Shown in pieces: positions 1 to 8,059 of a stretch of DNA of 22,220 bases. A model generated the notes under the pieces. That model was not told the origin of the DNA and made no database searches. It saw only the letters and a program-made list of their open reading frames with translations. Position numbers and translations under genes: made by a program. Positions within the stretch are counted from its first letter, which is position 1; every line of letters starts with the position of its first letter. This stretch comes from AC-32 sp046726435 (lineage in GTDB: Bacteria > Actinomycetota > Thermoleophilia > Gaiellales > Gaiellaceae): contig JBKPAM010000101.1 in assembly GCA_046726435.1 (NCBI GenBank), forward strand, positions 1 through 22,220, in the 5' to 3' direction.

Positions 1-1
1 C

Positions 2-1207
2 GACCTGCTCCGGGTCCTCGCGACGGTCCCGCCCACCCCGGAACGGACGCACGAGGAGATCATGCTGCGCACGAGCCTCGCGCGGGGCCTGATGGCGATC
101 CGGGGCTACACCGAAGAGGTGGAGCAGGCATACGCGCGCGCCCTCGAGTTGTCCGATGCGGTGGGAGAGGTGCCGAACCGCTTCCCCGTGCTGCGCAGTC
201 TCGCCACGTTCCACCTCTACCGGGGCGAGTTCGATCGCGCAGCGGCCGTGGGTCGCGAGCTGCTCGAGATCGCCGATCACGAGAACGACCGAGGCCTCGA
301 AGTGGAAGGGCACGTCGTGCTCGGCTCGAGCCTCGCCTTCCTCGGAGACGTTCCCGGGGGACTCGACCACCTCGAGCTGGCGCTCGCCCGATTCGATCCC
401 CAGGAGCATGGATCCGGTGGCCTTCACGTCGGCGCGAGCCCCGGAGTGGTGGCGCACACGGCGTCGGCGGTTCTGCGGTGGCTCCAGGGCTACCCCGACA
501 GCTCTCGTGAGCTCGCGACGGACGGCATCGACCTGGCACGCCGCCTGAACCACCCCTTCACGCTCGCCTACGCGCTCTTTCACGTCGCCTTGCTCGATCT
601 CTGGCGGCGCGACTTCGAGCTCGCCCACGACCGGTCGAGCGGCGCCCTCGAGGTGGCCGAGGAGCACGACTACCAGGTATGGAAGGCACTTGCGTGCGCG
701 CTCCAGGGCGCCGCAATGGTCGGCCTCGGCCGTGTCGCGGAAGGCCTCGAGCGGACCGACCTCGGCATCGCGCGCTATCAAGGGCTCGACACTCCGCCGG
801 TCTTCTGGCCGATTCTCCACTCCGTCAAGGCCGGAGCGGCCGCGCTCGCCGGCCGGGCGGCGGAGGGCCTGGATGCCGTCGACCTGGCAATCGAGTTGGG
901 CGGCGAGGCCAACATCGCCTATCCGGAGTTCGCGGTTCTGAAGGGCGACCTGCTCCTCGGCCTTGGACGGAAGGACGGCGCCGAGCACTCCTTCCGCAGC
1001 GCATTGGACGTCGCTCGAGGATTCGGACTGCGCATGCCCCAGCTCCACGCGGCGGTGAGGTTGGCCCGCAGCTCGGGAACGTCGGAGACGCGCGCCGATG
1101 GCGATCTGCTGCGTGAGGTCTACGAGACGTTCACAGAGGGCTTCGACGCGCTGGATCTCATCGAGGCCAGGGCCGTCCTCGACGAGCTCGGAGACCGGGT
1201 CACCTGA
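2..1207 (+). CDS. C-terminal part of a TPR-rich signalling ATPase (class III cyclase/AAA type), 5'-truncated
   Basis: The reading frame is open from base 2, so the gene begins outside the window; the first ATG at 62 is internal to the protein. The visible 401 residues are almost wholly helical tetratricopeptide-like repeats. They include stretches such as LRSLATFHLYRGEFDRA, HPFTLAYALFHVALL and QGLDTPPVFWP. I recognise these from the C-terminal halves of proteins that join an adenylate/guanylate cyclase or other N-terminal module to an AAA/STAND ATPase. No catalytic or nucleotide-binding motif lies in the visible part, so the N-terminal domain is unknown. Such proteins are cytoplasmic signal-sensing switches. 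The gene ends with TGA 31 bases before the TTG, or 49 before the ATG, of the next large regulator. The family call is fairly secure, the cyclase assignment much less so. Confidence 0.7.
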   Translation, partial: DLLRVLATVPPTPERTHEEIMLRTSLARGLMAIRGYTEEVEQAYARALELSDAVGEVPNRFPVLRSLATFHLYRGEFDRAAAVGRELLEIADHENDRGLEVEGHVVLGSSLAFLGDVPGGLDHLELALARFDPQEHGSGGLHVGASPGVVAHTASAVLRWLQGYPDSSRELATDGIDLARRLNHPFTLAYALFHVALLDLWRRDFELAHDRSSGALEVAEEHDYQVWKALACALQGAAMVGLGRVAEGLERTDLGIARYQGLDTPPVFWPILHSVKAGAAALAGRAAEGLDAVDLAIELGGEANIAYPEFAVLKGDLLLGLGRKDGAEHSFRSALDVARGFGLRMPQLHAAVRLARSSGTSETRADGDLLREVYETFTEGFDALDLIEARAVLDELGDRVT

Positions 1208-1230
1208 TCCGTCCGACTGACGGGTCGCCA

Positions 1231-1236
1231 TAGACT
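1231..1236 (+). promoter_or_regulatory. Possible -10 box for the LuxR-type regulator
   Basis: TAGACT fits the actinobacterial TANNNT pattern and lies in the short gap between the two large regulators. A start site about 7 bases downstream would leave a leader of roughly a dozen bases before the ATG at 1256 and would place the TTG at 1238 outside the message. No convincing -35 box is seen. Confidence 0.3.
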
Positions 1237-1255
1237 GTTGGCGGCAGGCAGGCGA

Positions 1256-4117
1256 ATGAACAGCGTCTCGGAGAACCGCGGCGACCAGCTCGAGACGGCG
1301 CCGCTTCCATTACCTCCCGACCTCCTGGAACGGGACGACGAGCTCGCGGCCGTCGAGCGGCTGATCGGCGCCTCCGACCGCGAGCGATTGCTCGCGATCG
1401 AGGGGCCGCCCGGGATCGGCAAGACGTCTCTCATCCTCGAAGCTCGAGCCCGGGCGCGGGACGCGGGGATGGAGGTCCTCGGCGCGCGAGGCTCCGAGCT
1501 CGAGCGGACGTTCGCCTTCGGGGTCGTCCGGCAGCTCTTCGAGCCGTTCGTCTTCAACTCCAGGGACGATCAGCGAGCGGAGCTGTTGTCCGGAGCCGCA
1601 AAGCTGGCGTCACCGTTGTTCGAGCCGGCCAAGTTCGACGCCGAGGCTCCTCCCGACGTCTCGTTGGCCATGCTGCACGGCCTCTACTGGCTCGCGGCGA
1701 ACGTGGCAGTTCGCCGCCCACTCCTGATCGTGATCGACGACCTGCACTGGTGCGACCTGCCGTCCCTGCGCTGGCTCGCCTACCTCCTGCCCCGGGCGGA
1801 GACCCTCGAGCTCCTGATCGTGGTCGGTGTACGCTCGGGAGAGCAAGGAGCCGACGCCGCCGTCCTCGGGCAAGTCATCGCAGATCCCCTGGCGACCGTC
1901 GTTCGGCCCGCGCCTTTGAGCGTCGATGCGGTCGCGCGGCTCCTCCGGGAGACCCTCTCCCGGGACGCCGACGACGGGTTCTGCGCAGCCTGCCACCAGA
2001 TCACCGGAGGTAATCCACTGCTGTTGCGAGAGCTTCGAAACGGCGTGCTCGCCGAGAACCTCGCTCCGGTCGGCGACAGCATCCCGCGCCTCCACGAGCT
2101 CGCGGCACATGCAGGCTCCCGTACGCTTTCGGCCCGCCTCTCTCGCCTTCCTCCTGAGGCGACCAGGCTGGCACAGGCGGTCGCGATTCTCGGCGACGAT
2201 GTCGACCCTCGCCATGCGGCCGCACTCGCCGAGCTCGACGAGCAAGCGGTTTCGCAGGCAATGACCGACCTCACTCGAGTCGACGTCCTGCGCGCGAAGC
2301 TACCGCTCGGGTTCGTCCACCCGCTCCTGCACGCGGCTCTAGTCGACACGCTCCCTCCTCACGAGCGAGACGCCGCCCACGCGCGCGCCGCTCGCATTCT
2401 GGCCGAGACGCACGCGGAGCCGGAGCGAATCGCCGCGCACCTGCTACTCGTCCCACCGCCCCTCGACGCAGAGGCCGTCGCGGCGCTCCGCGACGCGGCC
2501 CGGAGCGCATCGAGTCGAGGTGCGGCTGGGAGCGCGGTCGCCTATCTCCGGCGCGCGCTCGCCGAGCCTCCTCCCGATCCCGAGCGCGTCGACTTGCTGC
2601 TCGAGCTCGGCCGGGCCGAGGCACTCACCGACGGCGAGTCGGCCGCGGAGCATCTCGCGGAGGCACACGCGCTGACCGAGGATCGCCTCCTGAAGGCCGA
2701 GGCAGCCCTCCTCCTCGGAAACCAGCTCTTCCACCTCCATCGCCTCGACGAGTCCGACGGCGTCTTCATCGAAGGGATCGACCAGCTCGGCGGCTTCGAT
2801 CCAGAGCTCGAGCGCCTCCTCGATGCAGGACTGATCAGCAATGGGCTCTTCCATCCGCCGTTCCACGAGAGAGCCGCGCTACGCCTCGAGCAGGTACGCG
2901 AGAGCGGCGGTGACGAGAGCCTCGGCGAGAAGATGCTGCTGGCGCTCCTTGCCTTCCACGACGCACGCGCCGGCACACCCGCGGCTGTCGTCGTGCCACT
3001 TGCCCGCCGTGCCCTGGCCGGTGGGATGCTGATGACCGCCGGGACCCGGGGGGGCTCTTTCATCCGCGGGGTGATCGTGCTCGCGATGGCCAGCGAAGAC
3101 GAAGCGCTCGACGTGTACGACGCCGCGCTCGCGGAGGCTCATCGCAGCGGATCGATAGTCGAGTTCGCCGCGGTGAAAGCCTTTCGCTCACAAGCGCTGT
3201 TGTTCCGTGGAGACCTCGCCGAAGCGGAAGCCGAGGCGCGCGAAGCTCTCAATGCTCGTCGCGAGTACGGGCTGCGTCTGCTGGATGTGTACATCTACCT
3301 CCTAGCCGAGGCTCTCATGGAGCAGGGCAGGCTCGACGAGGCCGCGGACGCGCTTCCGGCCGCGGTCGAAGGAGAGGCACCGCCCGAGGACGCACCCATC
3401 CACGCCCTGCGCCGCACCCGCGCACGCCTCCGCATCCGGCGCGGCGACGTCAGGGGCGGGCTCGAGGCGCTGCTTGCCGCCGGCGGTGATTTCGAGGCCA
3501 CCGGTGGGCGGAATCCTGCCTTCATGCCCTGGCGTTCGGATGCCGCGCTTACGCTGCAGCAGCTCGGGCGCCGGGCCGAGGCGCGACCACTGGCCCAGGA
3601 GGAGCTGGAGCTGGCGCGCACCTGGGGTGCGCCGCGGGCGCTGGGCGCGGCACTGCGGGCGGCGGGACTGATCGAGGGCGGCAACGAGGGGCTTGCGCTC
3701 CTGCGGGAGGCAGTCGAGGTGCTCTGCGAGTCGCCGGCCAAGCTCGAGCACGCCAAGGCCCGCACCGAGCTCGGGGTGGCCCTGCGCCGTGCCAATCGCA
3801 ACGCACAGGCGCGCGAGCACCTGCGCAGGGCGGTCGAGCTGGCGACGATCTGTGGTGCGAGCCCCGTGGCCGCACGGGCCGAGGCCGAGTTGCTTGCGAC
3901 CGGAGCTCGTCCGCGCCGGATCGCCCTGAGCGGGGTCGAGTCACTGACCCCGAGCGAGCGCCGCGTGGCAGAGATGGCGGCCGAAGGTCCCACCAACCGC
4001 GAGATCGCGCAGGCTCTTTTCGTCACGCCGAAGACGGTCGAAGTCCACCTTTCGCACGTGTACCGCAAGCTGGGCATCAGCTCACGCTCGCAGCTCGCCG
4101 GAGCGCTCGTGGACTAG
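1256..4117 (+). CDS. LuxR-family transcriptional regulator with AAA ATPase domain (LAL type)
   Basis: This is a large ATP-dependent transcription activator of about 953 residues. Counting from an alternative TTG start at 1238, Walker A GPPGIGKTS lies at residues 56-64 and Walker B LLIVIDD at 162-168. A long alpha-helical TPR-like region fills the middle (about 400-890). A LuxR helix-turn-helix sits at the extreme C-terminus (about 898-959: LTPSERRVAEMAAEG, NREIAQALFV, TPKTVEVHLSHVYRKLG). This order (ATPase, TPR, HTH) and size are those of MalT/LAL proteins, which bind an inducer and ATP, oligomerise and activate promoters. I prefer the ATG at 1256 over TTG 1238 because of the codon and a possible -10 box at 1231; neither has a strong ribosome site. 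The target genes are unknown; the downstream exporter genes are candidates only by position. Confidence 0.9.
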   Translation: MNSVSENRGDQLETAPLPLPPDLLERDDELAAVERLIGASDRERLLAIEGPPGIGKTSLILEARARARDAGMEVLGARGSELERTFAFGVVRQLFEPFVFNSRDDQRAELLSGAAKLASPLFEPAKFDAEAPPDVSLAMLHGLYWLAANVAVRRPLLIVIDDLHWCDLPSLRWLAYLLPRAETLELLIVVGVRSGEQGADAAVLGQVIADPLATVVRPAPLSVDAVARLLRETLSRDADDGFCAACHQITGGNPLLLRELRNGVLAENLAPVGDSIPRLHELAAHAGSRTLSARLSRLPPEATRLAQAVAILGDDVDPRHAAALAELDEQAVSQAMTDLTRVDVLRAKLPLGFVHPLLHAALVDTLPPHERDAAHARAARILAETHAEPERIAAHLLLVPPPLDAEAVAALRDAARSASSRGAAGSAVAYLRRALAEPPPDPERVDLLLELGRAEALTDGESAAEHLAEAHALTEDRLLKAEAALLLGNQLFHLHRLDESDGVFIEGIDQLGGFDPELERLLDAGLISNGLFHPPFHERAALRLEQVRESGGDESLGEKMLLALLAFHDARAGTPAAVVVPLARRALAGGMLMTAGTRGGSFIRGVIVLAMASEDEALDVYDAALAEAHRSGSIVEFAAVKAFRSQALLFRGDLAEAEAEAREALNARREYGLRLLDVYIYLLAEALMEQGRLDEAADALPAAVEGEAPPEDAPIHALRRTRARLRIRRGDVRGGLEALLAAGGDFEATGGRNPAFMPWRSDAALTLQQLGRRAEARPLAQEELELARTWGAPRALGAALRAAGLIEGGNEGLALLREAVEVLCESPAKLEHAKARTELGVALRRANRNAQAREHLRRAVELATICGASPVAARAEAELLATGARPRRIALSGVESLTPSERRVAEMAAEGPTNREIAQALFVTPKTVEVHLSHVYRKLGISSRSQLAGALVD

Positions 4118-4219
4118 GGACCGCTGCGAGCCCAAGGAAGTTCTAGGGGCAGGCGTCCAAAAGATTAGGCATCGGTTTCGGGTACGACCACGACGCCGAG
4201 CGCGGCCGGCTGGCCCAGC

Positions 4220-4435
4220 ATGCAGGCGATGTCCCTCTCGTCTCAGCAGGAGCGAGCGTACTCGCGGTTCGGGCAGGCCCTGCTCGCGTTCTCGGACGAT
4301 CCCAGCACGATCAACTGGGCGCGCTACCTGGCGGCGAGCCAGGCACTCGACGACGCACGGGCAGCAGAGGAAGGGCAGCTGGCGATGTCCGCGGTCTCAG
4401 ACGACCCGTCGGGGAATCAGAAGGGGGAGGCATGA
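4220..4435 (+). CDS. Small hypothetical protein coupled to the MmpL-type exporter
   Basis: This 71-codon ORF is acidic and alanine-rich, with no membrane segment and no motif I recognise. The middle (RYLAASQALDDARAAEEGQLA) looks helical. Its stop overlaps the exporter start as ATGA at 4432-4435, and the exporter's strong Shine-Dalgarno sequence (GGGGGAGG) lies inside its last codons. That is the main reason to believe it is translated. The start is either ATG 4220 or ATG 4229 three codons on. It could be a small partner or translational leader of the exporter. Function unknown. Confidence 0.55.
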   Translation: MQAMSLSSQQERAYSRFGQALLAFSDDPSTINWARYLAASQALDDARAAEEGQLAMSAVSDDPSGNQKGEA

Positions 4436-6630
4436 AGCTCACGAGGCTCCAGAGGCTCGCGCTTGCCTGCGCGAGAAACCCGTGGAAGGCGATCGGGGCA
4501 TGGCTCGCCGCGATGCTGGTCGCCGTGGTCGCGATCGGCGCGCTGCTGGGCGGCGCTCTGACCACCGAGGGCAACCCGACGAACAACCCCCAGTCGATGA
4601 GGGCGAAGGATGTGCGCGAAGCCGCGTTCCCGGCCGCCTCGAACGCCGCGATGACGGACGTCGTAGTCATCCGTTCCGAGCGCTACACGGTCGACGCGCC
4701 GCGATACCGGGCCTTCGTCCGCAACCTGGCCGGCCAGGTGGGCGAAGCCAAGAACGTCGAGAGCGTCCACACGTACCTCGGTGTCCAGGGTGCTGCGCTC
4801 GTCTCGAAGGATCGCCACGCGACGCTGGTGCAGTTCGCGATGCCGGACGAGTCCACCTCGGGGATCGACGACGTCATCAGCGCGGTGAAGAGTGGCAACG
4901 CAACCCCGGACTTCGCGGCCACGGTCACCGGCCAGCGGACGGTCAACCACGACTTCAACAAGCTCTCCGAGGAAGACCTTCAGTCAGGCGAGCTTCAGTT
5001 CGGCCTCCCGGCCGCGCTGATCGTCCTCCTCCTCGTGTTCGGAGCGGTCGTCGCGGGGCTCGTCCCGCTGCTGATCGCATTGCCGTCGATCGTCGTCGCG
5101 CTGTCCTTTGTCGCCGTCCTCGGGCACGCGTTCAGCCTCTCGATCTTCGTGGTCAACATGCTCACCGGCATGGGGCTCGCGCTCGGGATCGACTACGCGC
5201 TCTTCGTGGTCTCGCGCTTTCGCGAGGAGCGAGGCCGAGGCCGCGAGAAGCTCGATGCGATCTCGGCGTCCGCAATGACCGCGAACCGCGCCGTGCTCTT
5301 CAGCGGCACGACGTTCGTCATCGCGATGTTCGGCATGTTCATCGTGCCGAGCTCGATCATGCGCAGCCTCGCTGTCGGCGCGATTCTCGTCGGGATCGTC
5401 TCCGTCGTCGCCTCGGCCACGCTGCTGCCGGCCATCCTTGGGCTGCTCGGCGACGGAATCGACCGGCTGCGAATCCCGATTGTCGGCAGGCGCTCGCTCG
5501 AAGCCGCCAATCCCGAGGGCCGCCTCTGGGGCGCGATCGTTCGCGCCGTCCTCCGGCGGCCGGTGGTCGCCGCCGGCGCCGCCGTGGCCCTGCTGCTCGC
5601 GGCCGCATCGCCGATCTTCGGCATGCACATCGGTACGAGCGGCCCGACACTGCTCCCCACTCGTTTCGAAGCACGCCAGGGGTTCGAGGCACTTCAGCGC
5701 AACTTCCCCGGCGCGACTGCGGACCCCGTGGAGATCGTCGTGGCTTCCGCCACGAATCAACCGTCCGCCGAGCGCGCGCTCGTGCGACTGCGCACGACGC
5801 TCGCGTCCAACCCGCAATTCGGGCCGGGCCGGATCGAACGCTCGCCGAACAGCAATGTCGCGATGCTCTCGGTTCCCGTCCGGGGCGACCCGGCCGGCGA
5901 TGAGGCGGTCTCCGCGGTTCGGCATCTGCGGTCGACGACAGTGCCGGCGGCGTTCGAGGGAACGGAAGCTCAGGTGCTCGTCGGCGGGACGACCTCCGAG
6001 GACATCGACTACTTCGACTCGGTCATCGGGCCGGCTCCGTGGGTGATCGCGTTCGTGCTCGGACTGACGCTCGTCTTCCTCACCGTGGTGTTCCGCTCGG
6101 TCGTCGTGGCCGGGACGGCCGTCGTCTTGAACCTGCTCTCGGTCAGCGCCGCGTACGGCCTGCTCGTCCTCGTCTTCCAGGACGGCTTCGCCTCCGGGTT
6201 GCTGGGCTTCAACCACGTCGACACGATCGAGGCCTGGGTTCCGCTGTTCCTCTTCTCGGTCCTCTTCGGGCTCTCGATGGACTACCAGGTGTTCCTGCTC
6301 AGCCGGATCAGGGAGCGCTTCGACGAGACCGGAGACACGACCGATGCGGTCACGTTCGGCGTCGCTTCGACGGCGCGGATCATCACCGGCGCCGCGCTGA
6401 TCATCGTCGCGGTCTTCGCCGGCTTCGCTGCGGGCGAGCTCGTCATGTTCCAGCAGATGGGCTTCGGCGTCGCCGTCGCGCTGCTGATCGACGCCACGAT
6501 CATCCGCTCGGTGCTGCTTCCCGCCACGATGCACATGCTCGGGCGCTGGAACTGGTACCTGCCCCGCTGGCTCGACTGGCTGCCCCGGCTCCAGGTCGAG
6601 GGCGCCGCTGCCCCCCGGCCTGCGCACTAA
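4432..6630 (+). CDS. MMPL family (RND superfamily) membrane transporter
   Basis: This 732-residue exporter uses the proton gradient to move lipids, drugs or other hydrophobic compounds across the cytoplasmic membrane. It shows the internal duplication of the family. Each half has one membrane helix, an extracytoplasmic loop and a bundle of further helices. Helix 1 is at about residues 20-43; the first bundle starts at about 190. The signature GLALGIDYALFVVSRF sits at 248-263 and its counterpart GLSMDYQVFLLSRIRE at about 613-628. The Asp-Tyr pair in each is the conserved proton-relay region of MmpL/YdfJ proteins. The start is supported by GGGGGAGG a few bases upstream and by the ATGA overlap with the small gene before it. 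The gene is followed by a strong hairpin. The substrate cannot be read from the sequence. Confidence 0.93.
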   Translation: MKLTRLQRLALACARNPWKAIGAWLAAMLVAVVAIGALLGGALTTEGNPTNNPQSMRAKDVREAAFPAASNAAMTDVVVIRSERYTVDAPRYRAFVRNLAGQVGEAKNVESVHTYLGVQGAALVSKDRHATLVQFAMPDESTSGIDDVISAVKSGNATPDFAATVTGQRTVNHDFNKLSEEDLQSGELQFGLPAALIVLLLVFGAVVAGLVPLLIALPSIVVALSFVAVLGHAFSLSIFVVNMLTGMGLALGIDYALFVVSRFREERGRGREKLDAISASAMTANRAVLFSGTTFVIAMFGMFIVPSSIMRSLAVGAILVGIVSVVASATLLPAILGLLGDGIDRLRIPIVGRRSLEAANPEGRLWGAIVRAVLRRPVVAAGAAVALLLAAASPIFGMHIGTSGPTLLPTRFEARQGFEALQRNFPGATADPVEIVVASATNQPSAERALVRLRTTLASNPQFGPGRIERSPNSNVAMLSVPVRGDPAGDEAVSAVRHLRSTTVPAAFEGTEAQVLVGGTTSEDIDYFDSVIGPAPWVIAFVLGLTLVFLTVVFRSVVVAGTAVVLNLLSVSAAYGLLVLVFQDGFASGLLGFNHVDTIEAWVPLFLFSVLFGLSMDYQVFLLSRIRERFDETGDTTDAVTFGVASTARIITGAALIIVAVFAGFAAGELVMFQQMGFGVAVALLIDATIIRSVLLPATMHMLGRWNWYLPRWLDWLPRLQVEGAAAPRPAH

Positions 6631-6651
6631 CCAGCTCGAGGGCAACGAATC

Positions 6652-6683
6652 CACTCGAGCCCGATCGTGGATCGGCTCGAGTG
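6652..6683 (+). terminator. Strong hairpin after the MMPL gene, probable transcription terminator
   Basis: The left arm 6652-6666 pairs with the right arm 6670-6683 over 14 base pairs, with one bulged C (6660-6662 against 6674-6675) and a three-base GTG loop. Both arms contain CTCGAG. No T-run follows, as is common for terminators in GC-rich actinobacteria. It separates the exporter gene from the padR promoter. Confidence 0.6.
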
Positions 6684-6695
6684 TGGTGCGCCGAC

Positions 6696-6722
6696 TTGCA
6701 CGAGCTGCATACTCAGTATAAT
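6696..6722 (+). promoter_or_regulatory. padR operon promoter
   Basis: A perfect -10 hexamer TATAAT lies at 6717-6722. A partial -35, TTGCAC, lies at 6696-6701 with a short 15-base spacer. The predicted start site is about base 6729-6730, which coincides with an ATG. The -10 lies inside the PadR-like palindrome, so repressor binding would block RNA polymerase. Confidence 0.6.
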
Positions 6723-6731
6723 ACCCAGTAT
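6709..6731 (+). promoter_or_regulatory. PadR-type operator palindrome
   Basis: A 23-bp imperfect palindrome with outer half-sites ATACT (6709-6713) and AGTAT (6727-6731) and inner GTAT/ATAC around the centre. Eighteen of 23 positions match its own reverse complement. ATACT...AGTAT is the typical dyad of PadR-family regulators. It lies directly upstream of a padR gene and covers the -10 box, which indicates autorepression of the padR-ABC operon. Confidence 0.7.
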
Positions 6732-6756
6732 GGAGACATCGGAAAACCATCCATGA
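6730..6756 (+). CDS. Possible leaderless 8-codon leader ORF overlapping padR
   Basis: An ATG at 6730 opens a frame for MET-SENHP (8 residues). It ends with TGA at 6754-6756, overlapping the padR ATG at 6753 as ATGA. The ATG begins 7 bases after the TATAAT box, where transcription should start, so it could be read without a leader. The padR start itself has only a weak ribosome site. Translation by coupling is an inference. Confidence 0.35.
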   Translation: METSENHP

Positions 6757-7334
6757 GCGTCCCCCACGCCCTCCTTGCGCTGCTCAGCGAAGGGCCGAAG
6801 TACGGCCTGCGGCTGCAGAGCGAGTTCGAAGCCAAGACCGGCGAGGTCTGGCCGCTCAACGTCGGCCAGGTCTACACGACCCTCCAGCGCCTCGAACGCG
6901 ACGGGCTCGTGCAGACAGACGGCGAGGAAGGCGAGCGCTCCCAGAAGCGCTACCGGATCACGTCCACCGGCGAGCGCGAGCTCGGCGAGTGGCTGCGCAC
7001 CCCGCCCGAGCTCGTTCCTCCCCCGCGCGACGAGCTCGTGATCAAGGTGCTAGTCGCCCTGGAAGTCCCGGGCGCGGACATCCACGAGATCCTGCAAGCG
7101 CACCGCCGCCACGTGGTCGAGGTCATGCAACGCTACACGCAGATCAAGGCTGGGGCCGCGGAGCACGACGTCCCGCTGGCGCTCGTGGCCGACGCCGAGC
7201 TCTTCCGGCTCGAAGGAATCGTCCGCTGGCTCGATGCCGCAGAGGTCCGATTGAAGCAGCTGCCACCACCAGCACCGACCCCGGCAGGCGACGTGCCTGT
7301 CGAACCAACACGCACGATGGAGGTCGCGCCATGA
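6753..7334 (+). CDS. PadR family transcriptional regulator
   Basis: This 193-residue repressor has the PadR winged helix at the N-terminus (about 1-75). Recognisable parts are HALLALLSEGPKYGLRLQSEF, the helix WPLNVGQVYTTLQRLERDGLV and the wing with KRYRIT. A helical C-terminal dimerisation region (about 90-170) follows. The reading frame stays open far upstream into the mmpL region, but the conserved start of the domain and the only in-frame ATG place the true start at 6753. The gene overlaps the ABC ATPase by ATGA. PadR proteins upstream of ABC or MMPL exporters usually repress their own operon until a toxic compound binds. The palindrome at 6709-6731 is the obvious target. Confidence 0.93.
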   Translation: MSVPHALLALLSEGPKYGLRLQSEFEAKTGEVWPLNVGQVYTTLQRLERDGLVQTDGEEGERSQKRYRITSTGERELGEWLRTPPELVPPPRDELVIKVLVALEVPGADIHEILQAHRRHVVEVMQRYTQIKAGAAEHDVPLALVADAELFRLEGIVRWLDAAEVRLKQLPPPAPTPAGDVPVEPTRTMEVAP

Positions 7335-8059
7335 CGAGCGCACTCGAACTACACCAGGTATCAAAGGTCTACGGCTCCGGGCCGAGCGAGGTGCACGCGC
7401 TCGACGCGGTCGACCTCGTGGTCGAGCGGGGCGAGCTGGCGGCGATCATGGGCCCGAGCGGCTCCGGCAAGAGCACGCTCTTGACGATCGCGGGCAGCCT
7501 CGAGGAGCCGACAAGCGGTCAGGTGCTCGTAGACGGGTTCGACCTCGCGACCACGTCGCGCTCGGATCGGGCGAAGCTGCGTCGCCGATCGATCGGCTAC
7601 GTGTTCCAGGACTTCAACCTCCTCCCCGGGTTGAATGCACTCGAGAACGTGAGCCTTCCGCTCGAGCTCGACGGCGTTTCCTCGAGAGCCGCGCGCAGGA
7701 CGGCTGTCGCGGCGATGAGGGAGCTCGACGTCGCAGACCGGGCGGATCACTACCCCGACGAGCTGTCGGGCGGCCAGCGTCAGCGGGTCGCGATCGCCCG
7801 CGCGATCGTCGGCGAGCGCGGGTTGCTGCTCGCCGACGAGCCGACGGGGGCGCTCGACTCCGTGAACGGCGAGGGTGTGATGCGGCTGTTGCGCGCCGCC
7901 ACGCACCGAGGAGTGGCCGGCGTCGTCGTCACCCACGAGGCACAGCTCGCCTCCTGGGCCGACCGAGTCGTGTTCATCCGCGATGGTCAGATCGTCGACC
8001 AGACGGCCGCGCTTGCGGGCCCCGAGTCGCTGCTGGTGGCGGGAGGTGACCGGTCATGA
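7331..8059 (+). CDS. ABC transporter ATP-binding protein (MacB/LolD type)
   Basis: This 242-residue ATPase powers the adjacent FtsX-type permease. Motifs are complete: Walker A GPSGSGKST at residues 41-49, Q-loop in YVFQDFNLLPG at about 90-100, signature LSGGQ at 145-149, Walker B LLLADEP at 165-171 and the switch histidine H202. The NLLPGLNALENVSLPL segment is typical of the LolD/MacB/FtsE branch. The start at 7331 overlaps the padR stop (ATGA) and has GGAGGT just upstream; longer in-frame readings run into padR. It overlaps the permease by ATGA at 8056. The likely role is defence against membrane-active compounds or lipid/protein export; the substrate is not deducible. Confidence 0.95.
   Translation: MTSALELHQVSKVYGSGPSEVHALDAVDLVVERGELAAIMGPSGSGKSTLLTIAGSLEEPTSGQVLVDGFDLATTSRSDRAKLRRRSIGYVFQDFNLLPGLNALENVSLPLELDGVSSRAARRTAVAAMRELDVADRADHYPDELSGGQRQRVAIARAIVGERGLLLADEPTGALDSVNGEGVMRLLRAATHRGVAGVVVTHEAQLASWADRVVFIRDGQIVDQTAALAGPESLLVAGGDRS

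Noticed and set aside
4118..4219. Gap before the small gene, examined for a promoter or terminator
   Set aside because: Only weak hexamers (TTCTAG and ATTAGG, 17 bases apart) were found, not enough to report.
6635..6682. Three copies of CTCGAG after the MMPL gene, considered as a repeat array
   Set aside because: Two copies are simply the arms of the terminator hairpin and the third is isolated.
4984..6750. Long minus-strand open frame opposite the MMPL gene
   Set aside because: It is a composition shadow rich in Arg, Asp and Glu with no domain, fully covered by a clear membrane transporter on the other strand.
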